The notes under the pieces are model-generated. The model searched no databases and was not told the DNA's origin. It was given only the letters and a program-made list of their open reading frames with translations. A stretch of DNA of 8,502 nucleotides from Anammoximicrobium sp032229885 (GTDB lineage Bacteria > Planctomycetota > Planctomycetia > Pirellulales > Pirellulaceae). This document shows, in pieces, positions 6,721 to 8,502 of the stretch (positions within the stretch are counted from its first letter, which is position 1; each line of letters opens with the position of its first letter). Made by a program: the position numbers and the translations under genes. The stretch is taken from NCBI GenBank assembly GCA_032229885.1, contig JAVYAJ010000368.1, positions 1 to 8,502 of the forward strand. The letters are read 5' to 3'.

Positions 6721-7887
6721 CTACCCAACAGCTGCTTTCAGTTCGGCCGCGCGATGAACGCTCTCCCAGCTAAACTCGGGTTCGTCGCGTCCGAAATGCC
6801 CGCCGGCCGCGGTCTTCAGATAGATCGGGCGGCGGAGATCCAAATAGTCGATGATGCCGCGGGGCGTCAAGGGGAATAGTTTGCGGACGAGTTCGCAGAT
6901 GACATCGTCGGGAATCTGGCCGGTGCCTTGGGTGTCCACGTACACGCTGATCGGCTCCGACACGCCGATCGCATAGGACAACTGGACTTCACAGCGGTGA
7001 GCCAGGCCGGCCGAGACGACGTTCTTGGCGACGTGTCGAGCCATATAAGCGCCGCTGCGATCCAGCTTGGTTGGATCCTTGCCGCTGAAGGCGCCGCCGC
7101 CGTGCCGTCCCCATCCGCCGTACGTGTCGACGATGATCTTGCGCCCGGTCAGTCCACAGTCCCCATGCGGACCGCCGACGACAAACCGCCCGGTCGGGTT
7201 GACGTGATATTTGACCTCGCCCTGAACCAGGTCGCGAGGCAGCACCGGCTTGATGATCCGCTCGATTACAAACTCGCGGATTTCCTGATTCGACACGTCC
7301 GGGTTGTGTTGGGTCGAGACGACGACGGCGTCCACGCGAACGGGCCGGAGGCCGTCGTATTCGATCGTGACTTGGCTCTTGCCGTCCGGCCGCAGCCAGC
7401 CCGCCTCGGATTTGAACCGCGCCTCGGTCAGCCGGTGGATAAGTCGATTCGCCAAGGTGATCGGCAGAGGCATCATCTCCGGCGTTTCGTCACAGGCATA
7501 GCCGAACATCATGCCCTGGTCGCCGGCGCCGGTCTGCTTGCCAGTCGCCGCGTTCTCGTCCACTCCCATCGCGATGTCGGGGCTCTGTTTGTCCAGCGCC
7601 AGCAAGACCGAACACGTGTCGGCGCAAATCCCCTGATGGTCGTCGACGTATCCAATGCTGCGGATCACGTCGCGGGCGACTTTTGTATAGTCCACTACGG
7701 CCTTGCTGCTGATCTCGCCCGCCACGATCACGACGCCCGTCGTGACCAGCGTCTCGCACGCGACTCGGCTGGTCGAATCCTGCTCGATCAACGCATCGAG
7801 GACGCCGTCGGAAACCTGGTCGGCAACTTTGTCAGGGTGCCCCATGCTGACGGATTCACTGGTGAACAAATATTTGCTGGCGGTCAC
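6721..7887 (-). CDS. metK: S-adenosylmethionine synthetase
   Basis: MetK makes S-adenosylmethionine from methionine and ATP, releasing phosphate and diphosphate; it is cytoplasmic and works as a homotetramer using Mg2+ and K+. The 388-residue product matches the family (E. coli 384). Motifs in order: SVSMGHPDK near the N-terminus (His17, Asp19), GAGDQGMMFGYA (120-131, the adenosine-binding GAGDQG signature), GGGAFSGKDPTKLDRS (263-278, the triphosphate-binding glycine-rich loop) and FGRDEPEFSWE near the end. All three repeated sub-domains are present, so it appears intact and functional. The start is GTG at 7887, chosen because AAGGAG (7901-7896) sits 8 bases upstream and the family starts there; the frame stays open upstream to 8046, but that extension is unlike MetK. 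A strong promoter lies about 77 bases upstream. No methionine or SAH-cycle gene is next to it. Confidence 0.97.
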   Translation of the reverse strand: MTASKYLFTSESVSMGHPDKVADQVSDGVLDALIEQDSTSRVACETLVTTGVVIVAGEISSKAVVDYTKVARDVIRSIGYVDDHQGICADTCSVLLALDKQSPDIAMGVDENAATGKQTGAGDQGMMFGYACDETPEMMPLPITLANRLIHRLTEARFKSEAGWLRPDGKSQVTIEYDGLRPVRVDAVVVSTQHNPDVSNQEIREFVIERIIKPVLPRDLVQGEVKYHVNPTGRFVVGGPHGDCGLTGRKIIVDTYGGWGRHGGGAFSGKDPTKLDRSGAYMARHVAKNVVSAGLAHRCEVQLSYAIGVSEPISVYVDTQGTGQIPDDVICELVRKLFPLTPRGIIDYLDLRRPIYLKTAAGGHFGRDEPEFSWESVHRAAELKAAVG

Positions 7888-7963
7888 GATCCGAACTCCT
7901 TGCGTTGCTTCTGATGGTGTGCGGCCCCAGCGTCGCGAGCAGGCGCAGACCGCGAATGGAACG

Positions 7964-7993
7964 ATTATAAGCGACGCCCAATCATCGACACAA
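7964..7993 (-). promoter_or_regulatory. Sigma-70-type promoter of metK
   Basis: On the minus strand a perfect TATAAT -10 box (7969-7964) lies 18 bases after TTGTGT (7993-7988), a partial -35 match. Transcription would start near 7957, giving a leader of about 70 bases before the GTG start. The leader is GC-rich and can form only a loose GCGG/CCGC pairing. It is too short for, and shows no core of, the SAM-I riboswitch. Confidence 0.7.
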
Positions 7994-8087
7994 CCGGCCC
8001 GACATTCGACAACCGGCGCCTGCCGCCGCGCACGGTCCGCCCGCACTGCGCGGCGTTTGGATCGCGCGCCGGCGAGGCGTCAAAACG

Positions 8088-8213
8088 CTAATCCTTGGCG
8101 TCCGAATCGCCTGACGCGCCGCCGCCGAGCAGATCAAGCGGGCATGGTGGGATCAGAACGGCTTGGTCATCCGGCACGCGAGTCTGCAAGCCCGCACATT
8201 CGACTCGCTCCAT
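8088..8213 (-). CDS. Doubtful 41-codon hypothetical protein
   Basis: A minus-strand frame starts at ATG 8213 and ends with TAG at 8088-8090, 95 bases before the metK promoter. The product (MERVECAGLQTRVPDDQAVL and on to a Gly/Asp-rich, acidic tail ending DSDAKD) is soluble with no signal or membrane segment. Codon choice resembles its neighbours, which is the main argument for it. Against it: no clear ribosome binding site precedes the ATG, and the frame remains open upstream to 8354 only by running through repeat-like DNA. I do not recognise the protein. It could be a small real gene, the tail of a degraded one, or chance. Confidence 0.3.
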   Translation of the reverse strand: MERVECAGLQTRVPDDQAVLIPPCPLDLLGGGASGDSDAKD

Positions 8214-8274
8214 GACGTCGGCGAGTCTACCAGCGTTATCGTTACACGAGGTGAACTGCATCACGCTCGATAAG

Positions 8275-8297
8275 ATGGGAAATATGGGAATGGGAAA
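8275..8297. repeat. Triplicated atgggaa motif
   Basis: The heptamer atgggaa occurs at 8275-8281, 8284-8290 and 8290-8296. This kind of short purine-rich repetition is typical of dispersed intergenic repeats. It lies between the doubtful 41-codon frame and the repeat cluster at the right end. Confidence 0.5.
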
Positions 8298-8339
8298 CCT
8301 AGCGCGGCCCGCAGCCGCAACTAAACAAGGGCGAGAAAT

Positions 8340-8502
8340 ATTGAGGAGGACCATGAATCACACGAATAAAGACATCGCGTCTAACCGTTTTTCTTCATCC
8401 CCGCGATCCGTGTCCATCCGCCGTGATTCGCCTGTCACGTCTCTCCCGGCTACGACGGGGCGCCGAAATCTCAGCGTCCTCAGCGTCTCTGCGTTTCCAA
8501 AA
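8340..8502 (+). repeat. Cluster of dispersed low-complexity intergenic repeats
   Basis: Three repeat-like blocks follow one another: catgaatcacacgaataaag (8352-8371), then gatccgtgtccatccgccgt (8405-8424), then two exact ctcagcgtc units (8470-8478, 8479-8487) followed by a variant tctgcgttt (8488-8496). From memory, similar strings (cacgaatcacacgaat, atccgtgtccatccgtgg, ctctgcgtctctgcg) recur in intergenic DNA of planctomycetes and some related phyla. The plus frame from ATG 8353 stays open to the window edge and has a good GAGGAGG ahead of it. Its translation is only the repeats, so I treat it as repeat DNA and not as a gene. Confidence 0.55.

Noticed and set aside
6376..6879. Possible gene in the 6158-6720 gap
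   Set aside because: No ribosome binding site or recognisable domain, unusual Arg/Cys-rich composition, and its last third is antisense to metK.
6928..7914. 328-codon plus-strand open frame
   Set aside because: Antisense shadow of metK, whose motifs are unmistakable on the minus strand.
8353..8502. Plus-strand partial gene running off the right edge
   Set aside because: Despite GAGGAGG before the ATG, the whole translation consists of repeat-like strings, which typically yield false gene calls.

Overview
The window looks like ordinary chromosome from a Gram-negative-type, moderately GC-rich bacterium. I would place it in the Planctomycetes, probably Pirellulales-like. This rests on the flavour of the integrase remnant, the tyrosine- and histidine-poor secreted protein at 4478-4819 and the kind of dispersed repeat seen at the right end, and it is an inference, not a database match. 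The gene content is mostly housekeeping, and I see no obvious new multi-gene system. The most interesting part is the left edge, where a mobile-element scar abuts a tRNA gene.

Layout. Positions 1-572 hold no intact gene. There is a perfect 20-bp inverted repeat (125-194), then the decayed C-terminal end of a tyrosine recombinase (about 251-610) that runs into the 3' end of a minus-strand tRNA-Glu(CTC) at 573-645. The tRNA has a good promoter (685-713) and a terminator (504-556); the terminator lies inside the recombinase frame. Next is gltA (citrate synthase, minus, 807-2093). A 280-bp divergent spacer separates it from glgX (isoamylase-type glycogen debranching enzyme, plus, 2374-4428). Converging on glgX is a small gene for a secreted protein of unknown function (minus, 4478-4819). 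Upstream of that is an LptF/LptG-family permease gene (minus, 5024-6157). A gene-poor stretch of 563 bases follows (6158-6720) with a triple heptamer repeat. Then comes metK (S-adenosylmethionine synthetase, minus, 6721-7887) with an almost ideal promoter at 7964-7993. The right end (8088-8502) has a doubtful 41-codon frame and a cluster of low-complexity dispersed repeats.

The genes do not form one pathway. gltA feeds the TCA cycle, glgX degrades glycogen, the permease belongs to lipopolysaccharide export to the outer membrane, and metK makes the methyl donor SAM. Most are monocistronic with their own ribosome binding sites and large spacers, the loose layout usual in planctomycete chromosomes. 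Only the permease and the small secreted-protein gene could share a transcript, and a 204-bp gap separates them.
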